Shown here in pieces: positions 24,655-36,140 of a DNA stretch of 64,000 nucleotides. Origin of the DNA: Misgurnus anguillicaudatus. Its lineage: Eukaryota; Chordata; Actinopteri; Cypriniformes; Cobitidae. The stretch spans positions 5,398,501 through 5,462,500 of the forward strand of contig NW_027395283.1 in assembly GCF_027580225.2 (NCBI RefSeq), in the 5' to 3' direction. Under the pieces are notes generated by a model. It had not been told where the DNA came from and searched no databases. It was given only the letters and a program-made list of their open reading frames with translations. The position numbers were made by a program, and so were the translations under genes. Numbering within the stretch: the first letter of the stretch is position 1; every line of letters begins with the position of its first letter.

Positions 24655-24835
24655 CTCTCAGAACAAAAGGTACAAAAGCTGTCACTGGGACTGTACCCTT
24701 TAAATGGGTCCTAATATTTACCATTTAGGTACATATATAGGTACATTTGTACCCATTATATGCACTCTTTAGGTACAAAGGTGTACTATTTGAAAGGGTA
24801 CCACCCCAGTGACAGCTTGTGTAAATTGTGCACAT
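24655..24835. mobile_element. palindromic MITE (CACTCTCAGAACAAAAGGTAC type)
   Basis: AAAAGGTACAAAAGCTGTCACTG near the left and CCCCAGTGACAGCTTGTG at the right are inverted, with GGTACATTTGTACC-like pairs inside. It is a common teleost MITE. Noncoding. Confidence 0.6.
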
Positions 24836-25067
24836 ACAGTAAACAACCTAAAATAAAAAATATATCATAGAACTATATTATAGGGAATTTTCCCGACAGG
24901 GTTTGGATTAATCCAGCACTAGGCCTATTGCTAGTTGTTACAAACAAACCATACAAAAACATTACTGGTGTGCGTCTTGAGACAAAACAATGGCAATGAT
25001 ATATGTTATGTTAAGATATATCAATGCAAGATGTGTTTAAATTAAGACAGATCAAACATGCATTTAA

Positions 25068-26647
25068 GGGTTTTTTCACATATAGTTCATTTTAAAAGAA
25101 CCAAACCCAGTTCACTTAAAGTGAACCAGAAAAGGGACTAGCCGAATGTGACCTCAGTCCTTTTGGTGTTCACAATATAGTGGACTCAAAAGAGGACCCA
25201 GTTCTTTTTTTTGGTCCTCTTCAGAACTGAAGTGATCTCAGACCCTTTCTTGTTCACATCACAACTTCATAAGAACTCAGACCCCAGCTTTCTGTGCAGC
25301 AGCTGATTTTGATACAATGGCCCTGTCTCAATATACGCACTTCTGCCCTTGTGCCCCTCATATGCGCGCTCTCGCTAACGGGTGCAAGACCGTAGGGTGT
25401 CCCGATTCTCTAATGGTGCTCTCCAGGGGTGATCATAAGTGCACTTAATGCACCCTTTTCGCAAGTGCGCATCAGACCGCACTTTGCTATGGGCTATTAC
25501 CCAGAATCCTTGTAGTGTCCTGACATTTCCAACAGGTAACCAATGAGGGAGCGAAACGGTTGCTATGGTCGGACGCCGGCAAAACTCAAGAGGGAAAACA
25601 TTTAAATTGTTTACTTCACAAAGATAAGTTTAATAAGGAATTTCATACTCCTAAAATAAGTTTAATGGCTTACTTCAGTTATTGTGTCACAAAACACATA
25701 AGTATTAGTGATAATATTAGCTAACATTTTACTTTATAGTACATTTATTGTGAAATTACTAACAGCTGGAAAACGCTCTGAGCGGGAGTCAAACCAGCAA
25801 TCGATCCGCCATGTGAGTCGAACGCTCCGAAAGCCCGGACAAACTTCACCACTCTCCGCGTCCATCTCTGTCATGCGGACGTGTGGGAGATAGAACCGGG
25901 AACGTAGAGTGAAGCACCCGCAGGATGGACCGATTGGGAGATTAGGGAATAATATTTACTCACTGCACCGCCTTCATTAGCTGTAGTATATATCTCGTTA
26001 ATGATTACAAGGTGGTAAAAAGATGAATGGACGGATAACCTCATGAGCAGGGTAGAATAATTCATTTCAAAGCTTGTCATTTTACTCTTAAGATAAACAT
26101 TTAAGATATTCTTATGTAAATATTTGAGAATATTAAGAAGTGTTTGAGAATTGCACTTGAAACATTGTTACGAACTTCTTATAATTTATCTAAACTACTT
26201 TACAATTTTTTGTCTTAAGAACGTTTTCGTGAATCCAGCCCCAGATCACGACAGAAGTGACGTAGATAGTGACGTGTGTCAAACTGTCCCAATTCTGCTC
26301 TTCACCGCTTCGGGCCCTTACGCACTTACTCTGCTAAATGCACTTTCAACAAGTGTCCACTTCGAGGAAGACCTTAGGGCTTAGTGTGAATATTGGGACA
26401 GGGCAAATGTCAAAACCACACGCGAAATGGACCGGGACCTCATTGATTTCACATATCAAAAAGAAATCGAACCACAAAAGAACCCAAAAGCGAACCGTAC
26501 TCAGACCACCTCCAGAAGTGGTCTGAGTTTGGTTCGCTTTTGGGTCCTTTTAGGGGGGTCTGAGATCACTTGGTTTGTTCACATATACATCCTGAACTGC
26601 TGTGAGAGCGTTTGGAGGGCTCAAACGAACTAGGTGTGAAAACACCC
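25068..26647. mobile_element. Harbinger-like element 1, TSD TAA
   Basis: The termini GGGTTTTTTCACATATAGTT and, at the other end, GGTGTGAAAACACCC are inverted. TAA lies at 25,065-25,067 and 26,648-26,650, fitting the 3-bp TWA duplication of PIF/Harbinger elements. Strong internal palindromes around 25,085-25,260 and 26,440-26,580 contain GAACC/GGTTC motifs. No transposase is evident. Its right TAA is also the left flank of the next element. Confidence 0.65.
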
Positions 26648-26650
26648 TAA

Positions 26651-27185
26651 GGGCTCAGTCACACCAAAAGCGTTTATGGCAGTTGCAGGCGCCTTTTTTG
26701 AATGATATTCTATGGGCAGGGCGCGTTTGCGCGCTGTTTATGCGCGCCGAGCGCCTTGCGGTTTTCTGCCGCCTGCCGCGCACGCGTTTTTGAAGGAGCG
26801 CTGAGAGCGGAGAAAGCGCCTGACGTCATTCGCGTCTTCCATTGTCCAATCGAATGAGGGGAGAGGCGGGCCTTACGTTGTTGTGAGGGAAGTTTACAGT
26901 TGCTTTGAAGAACCGGACTCCACTCGCTCACTCTCTCCTGCGTGTTTGTGCACCTCTCATCCTCAAACAAGGTCAGAGCAAGCACCCTCTTTTTAAAGTT
27001 TCTGCTAATATGACAGTTAACAGCAAAAGAGCGCTCACGCTTCAATATTTGATTGACAAGACAGCTGACTCGGTGGTTGCTTAGCAATATGAAAAGCCGC
27101 GCCGCACTGCTCTTTTTTTAAAAAAGGCAGTGCGTCGCGCCTTGCGTTTGCAAGCGTTTAAAGCGCTTTTGGTGTGACTGCGCCC
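26651..27185. mobile_element. Harbinger-like MITE 2, abutting element 1, TSD TAA
   Basis: The termini GGGCTCAGTCACACCAAAAG and, at the other end, CTTTTGGTGTGACTGCGCCC are inverted. TAA stands at 26,648-26,650 and 27,186-27,188. The interior is GC-rich with GCGCC-rich repeats. It sits directly against element 1 with one shared TAA. Confidence 0.75.
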
Positions 27186-27227
27186 TAAGTCTTGCACTAG
27201 GATAAGATCTGACTGGGAAACTGCCCC

Positions 27228-28596
27228 TATATCTCTAAAGCAGAAAATAAGTCCAGTCTAAAATTAAATCATGTATTTTTAGGGATGTCACAAATCCAAA
27301 TTAATCATGCACATTAAAAAAATACCCCATAACAACATTTAAAATCATTGTGTTAGACTTAGCTTAAGGAAAGAATAATAAGTCTTGATAAACATTCACC
27401 TTATTACACACAACAAGTGTATTTTTTGCAAATAGCGTACAAGTAGTGCAGTGTTTAAGAATGAAAAAGAAAAGATTTTAGGATGTTATTTAATAATTAT
27501 GACAGGACCATCATGTAATATTAGACACCAAAAACCAAAGTGGAGAAGATGATCATTCATTAATTTTTTGCGTCTGATATGAACGTAATACACTAAAACC
27601 TTGAAGGTAGATATAAAAATGAACACTTTTCAGAAGTTTAAACTGTGATTCTGTTAAGCACAAGCAAACATGCTGAAAGACAAACTACAGGAAAGTTAGG
27701 CTAGCTAGTGGATTATATCAAAAACCATCAGAACATCAACATGGCCATGATTTAGTGAATCCTCACCTCCAGATGAAGTAATAAACTGGACTGATGATTT
27801 AAATGTTGACATAATCATATGTGCGTTGTTAACTCTCCGGATTTTGTTATGTTTCGTAGCTCTGCTTCACTCGTTTACTTCTCCACAGAAACTGTTTGGT
27901 GTCGCGTGAACTGCAGACTGCGAGCAGATTGGATTTCATTTGGCGCTACGCAGACCGCTTGGTGATGTCAAAGTACCGCGAGAGCGATTAGAAAGCAGAC
28001 TTCCCCGTGTGATTTCTCGAATCGCTCTCGCGGTACTCTGATGTCATTCTTTTGGCTGTTGTTGAACCACATGAATACACCCGTCTGCTTTACAGTCACT
28101 TTTGCGCCGTGATAATTTGATTTCATATGATGATCGGATCGCGCAGTGCCGCATGAAGTCAAATGCACCAAAAAACCAAATAGCCGACTGTATATGAAGT
28201 TAAACCCGCCAAAGTAGCAAGTGGAGCATGCGAATGGTGAGTGATTCAGATGTCAATTTATGAATGAAATTAAGTGTCAAAGGTTTGTCACACACTGTTA
28301 AGTACCCTCACGCTTTTTTAAATGGGTATACGGAAATCCTTGACCATTCGTATACTGCGTATACCGGCGGCGTATCACGTTAGATTACAAATAAACAAGA
28401 AAAACAGAGTTACAAGACCATAGCCTACTCTAGTAATCTTTTTCATACTGAGCGCTTCATTTTCGCGTTGCTCTTTCTCGTTATATGTAAAGCTCATTCA
28501 TGACTCTCATTTCACCTATTCGCTATTATACTAGCATCTATGGGTTTCAAAAGCAGTAAACTCAGCGCGTCATATTCAGCACCAAGATGACTGACA
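27228..28596. other. right interior of the hAT element, no gene
   Basis: AT-rich sequence. A hairpin-like inverted pair containing CGCGAGAGCGATT occurs at 27,970-28,040. No open frame has recognisable content. Confidence 0.4.
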
Positions 28597-30212
28597 TATA
28601 TATATATTAACGAATTAAATGCAGCACCAAACAATTTCGCACCAACCAATAGGCTGTAAAATACCAAATGAAAACGACTGAACAAATCAAACGAACGCAA
28701 GCAAGCAAGCACGGAGGCCCCTATTGGTCGGGGCCCCTGGGCTCAAGCCCAATCAAGCCCAATGGTAAGTCCGGCCATGGATAGGGCCTAGAACTGATCC
28801 CTGAGGTATGCCGTATTTAACGGGGGAGTGATATGACTCTTCCTCATTTACATAAACAAAGTGATATCGATTGGTTAGATACGATCTGAACCAGGCTAGC
28901 GCCTGACCACTGATGCCAACATAGTTTTCTAGTCTATTGAGTAAGATTGTGTGATCTATTGTGTCAAAGGCTGCACTAAGGTCTAGTAATATAAGGATTG
29001 AGATTTCACCACGATCGGATGTTAATAGGAGGTCATTTGTAACTCTAAGCAGCGCTGTCTCTGTGCTATGGTGGGGCCTGAATCCTGATTGGAACTTTTC
29101 ATATGTATTATTATTTTCTACGAATGTGCGTAGCTGGCTTGCCACTACTTTTTCTAATATTTTAGAAAGAAAAGGTAGATTTGAGATTGGTCTAAAGTTA
29201 TTAAGATCTCCCTGGTCAAGGTTTTGCTTTTTAATGAGCGGTCTAATAACTGCTAGTTTGAAAGCTGTTGGAACGTATCCTAATTCTAGAGATGAGTTAA
29301 AGATATTAAGTACCGTGTCTGACACTACATGAAATACCTCTTTTAGTAATTTTGTGGGAATGGGGTCTAGTATACAGGACGATGATTTGGATGACGTTAC
29401 TAGTTTAGAGAGCTCTTCTATTGTAGTAGGTTTAAATGACTCAAGATGTTCGTTTGGTAATCTAGTGGAAAATGGACTATTGGGTAGAGTGGTGGCTGCT
29501 TGCGTAGTTTCTATGTTTTCCCTAATAAACATAATTTTGTTAGTAAAGAAGTTCATGAAGTCATCACTATTGTGTTGGAGTTTACTATTGGTTTCTGTTT
29601 GTTTTTTGTTTCTAGTCAGTTTCGCAACTGTGCTAAATAGAAAACGAGGGTTGTTATGATTTTCTTTAATAAGCGTACTGAGATAGGTAATTCTGGCAGT
29701 TTTAATAGCCTGTCTGTAGTGTTGAACACTCTCTTTCCATGCTGAACGCCATACCTCTAACTTTGTGCTTCGGTAGTTTCTTTCCATTTTTCTAGCTACT
29801 TTTTTAAGGGCTGCAGTATGATGATCATACCATGGAGCTGGCGGTTTTTCTTTGATTCTCTTTTTTCGAATGGGAGCAACGGCATCCAACGTGCTAGAGC
29901 AGACGTTTTTCAGGTTTTCTATTATAATATCTAGATCTTCACGGTTATCTGCTACATGTTTCATTTGAGACAGGTCTGGAAGAGTGCTAATAAAGCTATC
30001 TTTAGTGGTGGAAATTATTGTTCTGGCTAATCTGTAGCATGTTGTAGACTGAGCGGTCCTATCTAGAAGTATTGTGTATGACAGAAGGCAATGGTCTGAA
30101 ACGGCATCGCTCTGGGGTGATATTTCGATGTCATTAATATTGAGTCCGAGTGACAGAATTAAGTCTAGTGTGTGATTACGAGTATGCGTGGGCCCTGACA
30201 CGTTTTGTTTAA

Positions 30213-30670
30213 AGGGGACAGAGAATGAAAAACCATTTTTACCTTGTCTTTGTTGAATAATGGTAGTCTACCCGCATTCACGAACATACAAAAAGTGCTA
30301 GACATGTAAACATCTCAGTCTTATAGAAATTCCTCTTTTAGAAATGTCAGCCAGAAAACAGCCCAATCTGAAAAATTGATGCTTATGACATCACAGGCAT
30401 CTAACTGCCCCTCCACTTTAAAATAATTGGCTAATTTTTTTGAGTGGCAGTAAAGTCAGCCAATCAGTAATGAGATTGCAAATTAAGCCAGTAGGGGGAG
30501 CCAAATAGGTGCAAAACCACTTGTTTAAAATCACCCACCCTAATAGAGCTATCTGAGAGAGGTTTTTAGGAAGCTTCTAAGGCATTATAGACCCAAACAA
30601 AAAATTTTTTGTCTACATGTCACATCACAGAACAAGGATAAATACCCCGTTCAATCATTCTATGTCACCT
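30213..30670. mobile_element. TTAA-flanked MITE in L2 (AGGGGACAGAGAATG ends)
   Basis: TTAA occurs at 30,209-30,212 and 30,671-30,674. The ends AGGGGACAGAGAATG and CATTCTATGTCACCT are inverted with few mismatches. The L2 endonuclease frame rejoins across it. Noncoding, Kolobok-like by target and ends. Confidence 0.88.
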
Positions 30671-31293
30671 TTAATGCCGAGAGAATTTAGAACATCCATA
30701 AACGCACGTCCTAATGCATCTTTTGGATTATCCACATGAATATTAAAATCACCAACGATAAGAGCTTTATCTACAGTGACTGTAAGCTCAGATAGGAAGT
30801 CTGCTATTTCTTTAAGAAAATCTGTGTGGTGGCCCGGAGGCCTATATATGGTAGCTAAAATGAACGAAAGCCGTTTGTTGTTGCGATCAGTTATTTCCAT
30901 ATTTAACAGTATTATTTCAAACGAATTAAATTTTAGGTTGGATTTATGGTTTACTTTGAATATTTTATTGTATATTGTAGCTACACCACCCCCTCTCCCT
31001 TTTAGACGAGGAACATGTTTATAATAATAGTCTTGTGGGGTGGATTTGTTTAAACTGGTGTAATCGTCTGCTTTAAGCCAGGTTTCTGTTAAACAGAGTG
31101 CATCTAAGTTTTGGTCAGTAATTATTTCATTGATAATTGGTTCTTTGTTGGTAAGTGATCTAATGTTAAGAAGGCCGAATTTTAACATTTGAGTTTCATC
31201 TGTTAATGTATTGTGTTCTAATTTTATGTTAATAAGATTTGTACGAGACAAGGTAAACGGTGCTCTGTATTTATTTGTTCGAGGAACAAACAC

Positions 31294-32555
31294 AGTCGAG
31301 ATGTGTTGGTACTTTGGTAAAAAAGGCTCTATGTGTCTTTGATGAACATTAGTGACAGAAGTCAGAATTACGAGGTCCCTTTAAGCACCTTACCTTTTTG
31401 CATCAATGGGGTTTATATTTTAAAGCCAGTGACGTGTCTGACCATTTATTAACCATGGTTATCTGTGAGGGGATGGAAAAAAGCATAAATTACACTTCAC
31501 AAACCAAATACGCATAAAAACCTAAACACGTTTGGTTTTTAAAACATTTAAATGTTAAATGTAAGTGTCTTAACAGCTTCCATCACATTAATTAATTGTG
31601 TGCATCACAGAAAACATGCATGTCTAGACTTGTTGCGGATAGGAACGCTGCACTGCAATCGTGCATTTATAATACAGACCCGCGGAAAATTCTCAACTGT
31701 GGCCAGCAGTTTCCACTTTCCTTCAGAGTTTAGCTCCAACCCTGATAAAACACTCGTGAACAAGCGAAAAATACTCACGGAATATGTGTAAAACTGCGAC
31801 AAACATTTACATATAATTTCCCTTCCACCGTCTTCCACCCGGTTCCTTTGACCACGCGCTTCATTGAAATTACACTCCTGTCTCGAAATTTCGTCTCCTA
31901 ACAACACAGCTGTCTTATTGTGCTTGGCAATTTAATTTAAAATGACAAAGAAATAAAGCGAGACTGTAACCTAATTCATTAAAACCCGGAACAAAATGTA
32001 TTTAACAGAGCTTTTATAACTGACGGTTGAGGAAGCCCGTCAGTGCTTAAACGTTACCAGCAGTATTTTTAACTGAGGTAAATATTATAAATGTAGCTTC
32101 TAGTATCACTATTTAGCACAAGACCTACTCTAACAAAATAAATATTAACTAATTATACTAAATATTTCAGTAATATCGTTTCAAAAATGTAGAAAGTTTA
32201 CTTACCTCAGGGTACCAACAAGCAGAAATGCCGGTCCGGAGTCCAAACTCCTCAGTTTGAAAAAAAAACTGTCACATCTCGAGGCTCATCTTCGCGTATG
32301 GTGCAACGCATATATACGCCACCAGAGGGTACTTTTGCAATTATTTGTTTTTAATGCCCCTTCAGGTTAAATTAAACAAACATTGACAATATAGAATGTA
32401 CAAAATAAGGAAAACACCTGGTTATTCACCAAAAACGCAAACTGCACTGTAAGTTTCATGCTAATGTACAAACTTGCATAAAAAAGCTCACAGGAAATAA
32501 ATCATACAATAAATATTAATAGCCTTTTTGTTGACTCTCTCTGTATACGGTGCAT
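31294..32555. other. L2 5' flank and intron, no gene seen
   Basis: The first part may be L2 5' untranslated sequence. The remainder is AT-rich, with a GC-richer patch around 31,800-31,890 and 32,225-32,335. Small open frames show no family. Confidence 0.4.
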
Positions 32556-32559
32556 TCCT

Positions 32560-32792
32560 TTGCGGCCCCCCCCTAAGAAAATTTATGAAAAAAAACCAGT
32601 TCTAAAACTTCACATTTTGATTAAACAAAACATTAAATTATACAAAGTAGTGCTGCATTATTTTTTTTAGGTTTAATTTCACAGAATTTATGATAAATTA
32701 ATGTATTTTATAAAATGTCATAAAACTGGGGCCCCCCTGGCACCATCTCACGGCCCCCCTGGGGGCCCCGGACCCCAGTTTGAGAACCACTG
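32560..32792 (-). mobile_element. hAT-derived repeat with CAGTGGTTCTCAAACTGGGG end
   Basis: On the minus strand it begins CAGTGGTTCTCAAACTGGGG and is followed by runs of GGGGCC, a frequent vertebrate hAT MITE signature. The other end is less clear, near GCGGCCCCCCCC at about 32,560. Confidence 0.6.
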
Positions 32793-32890
32793 CTATATGG
32801 AACCTTTTTTTTTGGTAAAAGGTTCTATTGACCAAGTATAGAACCCCAGGGTTCTATATAGAACTTCAAGGAACCTTTTTTTGAGAGTGT
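32793..32890. mobile_element. GGTTCTATATAGAACC palindromic MITE
   Basis: AAGGTTCTATTG and repeated TATAGAACCCC/GGGTTCTATATAGAAC segments end in CCTTTTTTTGAGAGTGT, a Tc1-type short MITE common in fish. It is directly adjacent to the hAT fragment. Confidence 0.55.
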
Positions 32891-33663
32891 GCGGTGTTTT
32901 GCATGGCTCACTAGCGCGGTATAACTAACCCTTTATTTATTAAAATAAAATTATTATTTAAATCCATAACAATGAGGTGCACTGAGGTAGAACGCAGGGT
33001 ACTACATGACTTTCCCATTTTGAGAAAAAGATTAACACCAAGCTATAGGCTACTACAGCTAAATATATATTTTTTGAAAAAACAAAAATAAATTGAAGAA
33101 CATTGCTTGTTAAGTGCAAATTTACAGAGCATCAGTCAATACAGAACACAGCAGTGACTTGTTCTGTGTATATGTAGCCTACATGTACAAAACGAATGCA
33201 ATACAAAAGGTAATACATATTAATATAGGACATTTTCAGTAATATATTAGTAGATAAATTGACGTGTGTCTATAAAGTATGAAAATGAATAAATCATTAT
33301 TTAGGCTAAATTAAGTTGGAGAGATCAGTTTGTAGTCATTTAGATTTTTTCATCATTTCAGAACAAGCTTAACTGCTATTCATAACCACTTACATTATAT
33401 CTTGTGTGTTCCTTGGTCGAAAATATGCAGAAATATATGCAATTAAAAAAGTACAGAACAAAAACGTTAAGCTCACGTGGAGCAAACGAAAAGCCATTAA
33501 TAATGCAGACTCTCTGTAGAGGATGTGCCGAAACTGTCGAGTCGGTAGATGATCATCATGTTTATGTTTCACGCAGATATGTTGATGAAAAACTTGCATA
33601 TCTATGCCCAGGAGAGAGTCAAGTGTTCAGTCAGTTTATAATAAAACCATTGGCGTTACATTG
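32891..33663. other. intron, no feature seen
   Basis: AT-rich. Open frames on both strands at 33,390-33,703 overlap each other and have no domain. Confidence 0.4.
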
Positions 33664-33671
33664 GTTTTCCC

Positions 33672-33836
33672 CACTGATCTATATAAATGACTGGATACCA
33701 TGATATTGGATGGAAGTCAATGACACCCTCTGCCGGTTGGGTATACCAAGATGGCCGCTCGTACTCACGCTGGCTTCACCTCACGCTGTTACATTAAGCG
33801 TTCTATGCGCAATCCAGTCATTTATATAGATCAGTG
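33672..33836. mobile_element. 165-bp hAT MITE, TSD GTTTTCCC
   Basis: The termini CACTGATCTATATAAATGAC and, inverted, GTCATTTATATAGATCAGTG are flanked by GTTTTCCC at 33,664-33,671 and 33,837-33,844. It is a short internally deleted relative of the 813-bp element at 50,285-51,097, sharing GACGCTCTCTGCCGGTTGGG-like interior sequence. Confidence 0.92.
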
Positions 33837-33844
33837 GTTTTCCC

Positions 33845-34559
33845 TCATCCACGGAGCGAAGACTGTTAATACACAATAAAAAAAACTATAAATGTTTTTA
33901 TTTAAAGCGGTTTTAATGCTGGTAAGCAATGTTATGGTGCTTTTTATTTGTGTTGATCAGTTAGATTAGATGCAGTTTTAAAGATTAAAATTGCTTTAGA
34001 GGCAGACAACGCTAATTATGTAATCTCAGTTCACTTATTTTCCACACTGTATGATTTAACGAAATATGAATAGCCTATTATTACATTTTCAATTAAATGT
34101 ACGAAAAAAAACCAATTACTCTTTTAACTCTTGACAATTTATTTGGCCTTTATTATACATGTATGATATGAAAACAAGGGCTTATCTTCATGAATTTTAC
34201 GTAAAAAGCGCGGTTGTTGCGGTTACATCGTTGCACATACAGTCCAGTTGTTGGCGGAAATGCACCTTTAAGTAGGTTTGCCAACCGCCATAAAAAAGAA
34301 ATGAAGAAGAAGATTGCACACACGCAGAGTGTCCCAGTTTCTGTTATCAATCCGATGTGAAAGTCGGCACACCTCTGATCTACTGGCCGTCATTCAACGT
34401 GATGCCCGGCTGATGCCTGACCAACGATCACCGGCAGAACCCGCTTAATCTCCGCTAAATCTCCTTATCCTATCCTAGGACTTTTTTTAACTTCCTCAGC
34501 TAAAAAGCTCCTCTTCTAGACGTTACTTTAGTAATACGCTCGCTTATAATATTGAGTCA
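33845..34559. other. intron, no feature seen
   Basis: AT-rich to about 34,200, then mixed composition. No coding or repeat assignment is supported. Confidence 0.35.
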
Positions 34560-35010
34560 TAGCCGCAGCAAATTTAACTGCTTATGCTATCTGTAAGGTT
34601 TTGTTCTGTGTTTTCTTGTATTCTGTGTATTTTTGTTATTTGTACTTGTATTTTGATTCTCTGCTCTGTTTGACTTTTATTTTGAAACTCATCATGCCAT
34701 GTTTCAGTTCACACTTCCTGTCTGTTTTGTATATAAGTCACTTCCTGTACACCTGTTACCTGCTGATTATTACATCGCCACATCCTGTTTGTATCTGCCT
34801 GTGTTCTGATTCTGTTATTCTGTTTATCTGTTATCCTGTTACCTGTTCCTGTGTTTGACCTGCGCCTGTATTTGGATTTTGATTGTTACTCTGCCTGCCC
34901 TGAACCTAGCCTGATATTTGGATTACGATTGTTGGATTTACCCTGTATGAATTTGTTTACTGGCCCTTCTTGGGATTTTACAATAAAAACCTTTTGCACA
35001 TGGATTCACA
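34560..35010 (+). mobile_element. probable solo LTR
   Basis: A CTG/TGTT-rich plus-strand sequence with CCTGTTACCTG and CCTGCCCTGAACC motifs ends with AATAAAAACC at 34,982 shortly before ATGGATTCACA. This matches the style of fish LTRs (promoter-like half, then AATAAA, then R/U5 end). The exact ends and target duplication were not found. Confidence 0.35.
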
Positions 35011-35029
35011 CCTTCATCGCTTTCTTTAA

Positions 35030-35245
35030 AGGCGGAGTCCATGATGTTTGAAAGCCAATGTTGATATTTGAAATCACCTAAACAAACACGCCCCTACCCC
35101 AATAGAATCTGGACCTTCTGTTGATAGACCCGCCCCACACATACGCAAACCGGCATTTGATTTGATTTGATTGGCTATAAGTGTGTTTTGGTAGTCGGCC
35201 CGTCTCCTTTTCCGACGCGTTTTTCAAACATCGTGGACTGCGCCT
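35030..35245. mobile_element. TTAA-flanked MITE (AGGCGGAGTCCA ends)
   Basis: TTAA occurs at 35,026-35,029 and 35,246-35,249. The ends AGGCGGAGTCCATGATGTTT and AAACATCGTGGACTGCGCCT are inverted. It is 216 bp and noncoding. Confidence 0.85.
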
Positions 35246-35249
35246 TTAA

Positions 35250-35391
35250 GCAACCCCTTACACTATCATGTATTTTGTTGTGCTATCTGTCGTTTTTCTG
35301 TGCTTTTCACTGCTTCTATTTATGTAAAGCTGCTTTGAAACAATTGACTTTTGTAAAAAGCGCTATATAAATAAAATTGAATTGAATTGAA
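35250..35391 (+). mobile_element. L2 3' tail fragment, plus strand
   Basis: AAGCTGCTTTGAAACAATTG, AAAAGCGCTATATAAATAAA and an ATTGA repeat form the same 3' end as the minus-strand L2 at 22,997. Only the tail is present. Confidence 0.8.
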
Positions 35392-35966
35392 GTGTTTACA
35401 TTTACTTTTAAGCGGTTTACAAAAGGTATAAACCACCCCTCTCAAACCGTTTAGATTTTTAATCGGTTTGGCCCTTTTTATTCCGATTGTGGTGTTTACA
35501 TGGAGCATTTCTATTCGTTTTGAACATTTAAACCGATTACAATTGTCCATGTAAACGCAGCTATTGATCCATCATTGACACTGACACACACATTAATAAT
35601 GTTTTTATAGATTGAGTGAAATTGATCTTTAAACACTGTAACATCTTTAAATGTAAGATCAGAGTTATGTTATCTCCAGCTGATATTCCTCCTGTAATAG
35701 AGGAAGATTTTTACATCAAATACCTGATGAGAATTACAAGTGTGAGTCATGAACTCAATACAGATTTATGAAGAAATGTTCATGTGCTTTAGGACATCTA
35801 ACACTAATAGTCAGCTGTGTGATGGATTTATTTGACATTTAAACACACAGTGTCTCAGTTACTGAGGGATTGAAAGAGGAACATTACATGAAGAGATGGA
35901 GGTTAGAGATTTGTGGACAAACTTTGTAGTTTTGCATCATTCACATAAAGTCTCTGTTCTCTACAG
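35392..35966. other. intron, includes GTGTTTACATGGA-type repeat
   Basis: AAACCGATT and AATCGGTTT segments with TACATGGA/TCCATGTA pairs at 35,395-35,565 look like a small inverted-repeat element. The remainder is intron ending in TTCTCTACAG. Confidence 0.4.
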
Positions 35967-36140
35967 GTTGAGGAGGTGTAATATCAAAGATGAAGGTTGT
36001 GTTGCTCTGACTTCAGCTCTGAGATCAAACCCATCACACCTGAGAGAACTGGATCTGTCTTTTAATAATCTCACATATTCAGGAGTGAAGCTGATCTCTG
36101 ATCTAAAAGATAATCCACATTATAAACTAAAGACAGTATG
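35967..36140 (+). CDS. NLR gene 1, LRR exon 2
   Basis: A 174-nt exon lies between CTACAG and GTGAGT, phase 2 at both ends. It encodes LRRCNIKDEGCVALTSALRS, then HLRELDLSFNNLTYSGVKL. The 3' third (SDLKDNPHYKLKTVW) has diverged from LRR exon 1, whereas the central LxLxxNxL core is kept. It joins directly to the terminal exon. No further LRR and no B30.2/SPRY exon is visible before the stop. Confidence 0.92.

Larger units (their letters stand above)
24883..27227. mobile_element. MITE-type element hosting two nested insertions
   Basis: The left end GGGAATTTTCCCGACAGG and right end CTGACTGGGAAACTGCCCC are decayed inverted termini. CAGCACTAGG and TGCACTAGGAT are matching subterminal motifs. Without its two inserts the element is only a few hundred bases. 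A partial relative is at 20,270-20,445. Confidence 0.55.
24597..28779. mobile_element. hAT-type element in L2, TSD GATAGGGC
   Basis: The ends CAGGGCAGGACTTACCA and TGGTAAGTCCGGCCATG are imperfect inverted repeats. The 8-bp duplication GATAGGGC stands at 24,589-24,596 and 28,780-28,787, and the L2 frame resumes exactly across it. It is 4,183 bp, mostly filled by further insertions, with no hAT transposase frame recognised. Confidence 0.92.
22997..31293 (-). mobile_element. L2-clade LINE, split by two later insertions
   Basis: On the minus strand the element runs from an endonuclease start at 31,293 to a tail of ATTGA repeats at 22,997-23,017, preceded by GCGCTATATAAATAAAATTG, the usual fish L2 3' end. 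Two later insertions interrupt it: a TTAA MITE at 30,213-30,670 and a hAT at 24,597-28,779. Without them the body is about 3.7 kb. The 5' limit is uncertain; sequence up to about 31,400 may be its 5' untranslated region. It lies antisense within the LRR intron of NLR gene 1. Confidence 0.9.
23680..31293 (-). pseudogene. L2 ORF2 (endonuclease-reverse transcriptase), interrupted
   Basis: The endonuclease is at 31,293-30,675, with FGLLNIRSL, LTETWL, TIYRPPG and GDFNIH; SDHC follows after the MITE. The reverse transcriptase is at about 29,400-28,788 ([52 protein letters not shown]). It continues past the hAT at 24,588, with the catalytic YADDTQLY and the C-terminal region RIDYCNSLLGG and LHWLPV. 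In-frame stops occur at 24,193-24,195 (TAA) and 23,746-23,748 (TGA); the natural end is at 23,680. The frame is otherwise well kept, which indicates a moderately young element killed by nonsense changes and insertions. Confidence 0.9.

Noticed and set aside
26710..27087. 125-codon minus-strand frame as a gene
   Set aside because: It lies inside a GC-rich Harbinger-like MITE and has no recognisable content.
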